From assembly GCA_013398275.1 (NCBI GenBank), contig VZSE01013530.1, forward strand, positions 868,001-932,000: 64,000 nucleotides of DNA. Reading direction: 5' to 3'. The DNA is from Promerops cafer. Taxonomy: Eukaryota > Chordata > Aves > Passeriformes > Nectariniidae. A program made the position numbers and the translations under genes. Of this stretch, positions 61,314 through 64,000 are shown in pieces. How positions within the stretch are numbered: the stretch's first letter is position 1; each line of letters starts with the position of its first letter. Under the pieces are notes generated by a model. It was not told the origin of the DNA, made no database searches, and saw only the letters and a list, made by a program, of their open reading frames with translations.

Positions 61314-61674
61314 CCTTTACTCCAAATACCAACATGAGCTTTAGCTGCAAAGGTGTCAGCCAGGGACTTCTGAGTTGTGACAGTGTGGTTTGTGTGATGG
61401 AGTGTGGATAATTAGGATCAGCTTTCAAATTCTGGATGCTTTTCTTAACCAAACCACTTAGACTTGAAGAAGTCACCATTATTTCTTACTTTGACACCAC
61501 AGCCCTATCCCTTGTAGTAAAGTGATAAAACAGTCTGCTTAATTATTTTAGGATGCTACAGCTGATTTTATTAACATGATCTTGAAACAGTAACGCAGAA
61601 AATACTGAGTCTGTTGGTGCAAAGGTAATTTACAGTGTTCAGAGAAACTTCTCACAGCAGTGGTTTATGAGCAG

Positions 61675-61913
61675 GAATGAGAAGTTCCAAGAGCCTGCGG
61701 GAGGAACTAAAGAAAAATAAATTAGTCATGAAGTCAGAAAACAAAGTCTATGACCTTTCTAAAGCCAATGTTATAGTCGAAGATGAGATGGAGACCCGTA
61801 ATATGAAGCTACCTAGTGCATTGCCAACACATCTGCTGGGGAATGTTTTTCATTTTGATCAGAGGCAGCTAACTTGGACTTGGGAACACCTACTGACTCT
61901 GACACCAGGGAAG
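61675..61913 (+). other. Protein-like open segment with splice-like edges (239 nt)
   Basis: An ATG at 61677 opens a 115-codon frame. Its first 79 codons (starting MRSSKSLREELKKNKLVMKS) are Lys/Glu-rich with no Cys, unlike most chance frames nearby. A donor-like GGGAAG|GTAAAT follows at 61913/61914 and an AG precedes at 61673-61674, though with a poor pyrimidine tract. The segment would enter in phase 1 and leave in phase 0, the same as exon B, so in phase terms it could only substitute for exon B; added after exon B it gives an immediate stop. It resembles no family I know. It could be a chance frame, a pseudogene fragment or an alternative exon. Confidence 0.18.
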
Positions 61914-62970
61914 GTAAATCAGGACTCGGAGTCATATTTGCATAGAAAATGTGAGATTCTTATCTCTGTTTTGCAATGTACATTGCCAAGCTCTTCTAAA
62001 ACTGCCTGGTGTATGTGGTTTTGAGCAGAATGATAGATGTTTTCCAAATGTGAGATCACAGTTTGACCTTTAAGTTTCATGTGTGTTGTGTGCTTTCATT
62101 CTTCTTTTTTCCTTGTGATGCTCAACAAAGATTTCAGGAAAAAAAGAGAGTTCCTCTCTGAGGAAATGAGGAAATGCCTTGTAAGGACTAGAAAGGGAGA
62201 CTAGGAGCCCTTGATTTTGCCTTATGACTTTCTGTGTGACCACAGTACATCCACCAGAGGAATTGATGTAATGTTATTCCTGTGGGATTAAGGTAAAGCT
62301 TTGGGAATGTCAGAAATTCTCATTTAGGATCTTCAAAAGCATAAAGAAGGTGATGAAAATTGAAGAGCACAGTGGCGTTTGAAGTGGGACCACAGAAAAA
62401 TAAAGTGAGAGGGGAACGCTTTTGGGAGGGTCAGATTACAGAAGTTTGTGCTCAGTATCCACCATGACATTTCTGGTTCCTATCCTGTAATTCAAACCAG
62501 ACGTTTCTTACAGAAACAGACAGTCACTGCATGCCCACCAGGCACAGAGGCTTTGCTGCAGATAATTATGATCTGATGAATGAGCTGCATCTCGGGCTGG
62601 GCTCTAACAATGGCTTGCCAGGAGCTCTGCCATCCCACAGGGAAGGAGCTGATGCTCTCCAGCTTCTCCAGTATTGCTCTGGCAGAGATCCACACATGGT
62701 CCCAGCTCTGCCTGGGAGCACGTAGCCATCAGTAGTTTCTGCAGCAGTAGCTGTGCAAGGAAGCTGGGTGATCAAAGAGCGGGCTAATCAGCTTGGATGG
62801 ATTAGCAAATTGTGATGGCTGCAAAACGAGATGATTCCTGGTTTGTGCCCTCTCCAAATGGTCAGATGTGCCCTCTGATGGCTGCTGGTGCTGGGTCAGA
62901 GCCGTTTGACACTGATGTAGCCTGAGGTTGAAGCTCTGAAATGTCCAACAGGGGTGTGTGCTCAGGACCC

Positions 62971-63032
62971 CGGGGGAGCGGCGCTCAGCCGGGCGTGAGG
63001 AGCAACCCTGGAGCCGCCTCGAGAGGACCCCG
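62971..63032. promoter_or_regulatory. Intronic CpG cluster (candidate regulatory element)
   Basis: Eight CpGs occur in 62 bases (CCCCGGGGGAGCGGCGCTC, GCCGGGCGTGAGG, GAGCCGCCTCGAGAGG, CCCCGATGG) in a CpG-poor intron. It is the densest CpG patch noticed outside the exons. It is short for a CpG island, and no TATA box or recognised exon follows. Function is inferred. Confidence 0.27.
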
Positions 63033-64000
63033 ATGGTTTATGGTTCAGGAGCCACCTTGTGATGAAATGAGCTGCCTTTTGCATAGCAGATACTAACAAA
63101 CTCTGCAAGGCTGGGAACTCCTTCAAACTGCATGAATGAGTTTGCTGATGGTTTGCCAAAATACGCAGATTATTCTCCTGTGGTGCATTGGTTTAATTAG
63201 GGATCCAGGGAACCACCTGACTTTGCCTAAAAATCTTGCCAGCTCTATCAGCAGGTAACCTGCTCTGCACCAAGACTAGCAGAACTGCAGGCTGTTGATT
63301 GCTATTTGTGTTACAGGAGCTTTCAAAACTCCCTTTTAGGATCGGGCTGTGCGTTGCTCAGTAGTCAAAACTTTCCAGCACTTCTTTTACAAAGCATGAG
63401 GCACCTCACAGGCGCTTGGCTTGCCTTTAGCTTTTTGATGTGTTATATGTGCTTACTGTGCTGACTTGAAACTTGCTGGAGGCAGAAGAATTATAAAATT
63501 AGCAGAGAGGGACAGATGAAAAAAGTAAATAAAGTCTTTGTTTTTCTTACGTAGCACCAATCTGTGCCAGCCTGATTTCTACACAGAAACTTTAAATAGA
63601 AATGCATGTTTTCCTTTGAAATATCCCAGAAAAAGAAACCAAAGATATCCCAAAATAGTTAGCAAACTACAATAGCTTGATGAAAGTCTCTTTACAGTGT
63701 TTCACTGTGCTTTGAATTCTTTGAGATTTACCCAGCCTTCTTCATCACCCTCTGTAAATGCTGAATCACTGTAGGACATCTATCAAGATTTAATTCATTC
63801 ACTGCCTTCAGTTCAGGAGCTGTGATTATGGGATGGTCTCTGTGTACTTTTTTTCTCCTATGCAGCAACTTAATTTTAGACTTACTGATCTAAGAACAAC
63901 AGGAGATTGAGTCTGGCTTTTCTTCTGTTGATATGAACCAGGGTGTCCTGCTGAAGTACATGGAGATGCAGTGCTGGAAAAGTACTTGTAGTCTTTTCCT

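Larger units (their letters stand above)
59885..64000 (+). other. ADAMTS2: ADAMTS2 intron downstream of exon B, distal part
   Basis: Intron sequence to the right edge. It holds a 16-T run at 61298-61313, a protein-like open frame at 61.7 kb and a CpG cluster at 63.0 kb, each listed separately. I see no transposon, RNA gene or recognised ADAMTS2 exon. Confidence 0.7.

Noticed and set aside
55713..64000. Search for the next ADAMTS2 catalytic exon
   Set aside because: No translation resembling the expected following segment (NEIYHDESLG) was found in any frame, so the exon is taken to lie beyond the window.
1..64000. tRNA, rRNA, microRNA hairpin, CRISPR array, endogenous retrovirus
   Set aside because: None could be supported by reading: no tRNA-like box pairs, no long hairpins, no regularly spaced repeats, and no LTR pair or gag/pol-like frames.

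Overview
This window is vertebrate, most likely avian, nuclear DNA. It is almost entirely intronic sequence of one gene, ADAMTS2 (procollagen I N-proteinase), transcribed on the + strand. Bird origin is inferred from several sense-oriented CR1 retrotransposon 3' ends with typical avian sequence and the terminal ATTCTRTG-type short repeat, from the absence of recognisable mammalian SINE or LINE families, and from sparse repeat content. I cannot name the species.

Only two coding exons can be supported. Exon A (3768-3927) encodes the late prodomain. Exon B (55510-55712) encodes the end of the prodomain, a strongly basic furin-type site (RSRQRRRR, then HA) and the first strand of the metalloprotease domain. 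Exon A ends after one base of a codon and exon B supplies the other two, so they join in frame as Gly. The intron between them is about 51.6 kb. The next catalytic exon is not seen in the 8.3 kb after exon B, and the preceding exon is not seen in the 3.8 kb before exon A. The zinc-binding catalytic core, disintegrin, thrombospondin and spacer parts therefore lie outside the window.

Layout: 1-3767 upstream intron with a short CR1 tail; 3768-3927 exon A; 3928-55509 giant intron with CR1 remnants near 38.9, 42.8 and 49 kb, microsatellites, a pyrimidine-rich block near 17.4-18.5 kb, small CpG clusters and several exon-like segments of uncertain meaning; 55510-55712 exon B; 55713-64000 downstream intron with an imperfect tandem repeat near 58.2 kb, a longer decayed CR1 copy at 59.4-59.9 kb, a protein-like open frame at 61.7 kb and a CpG cluster at 63.0 kb.

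I see no RNA gene, CRISPR array, operon, intact mobile element or second gene. I found no convincing undescribed system. The most checkable leads are a possible 12-base in-frame microexon at 26380, a phase-compatible alternative exon at 61675, and putative regulatory islands in the large intron.
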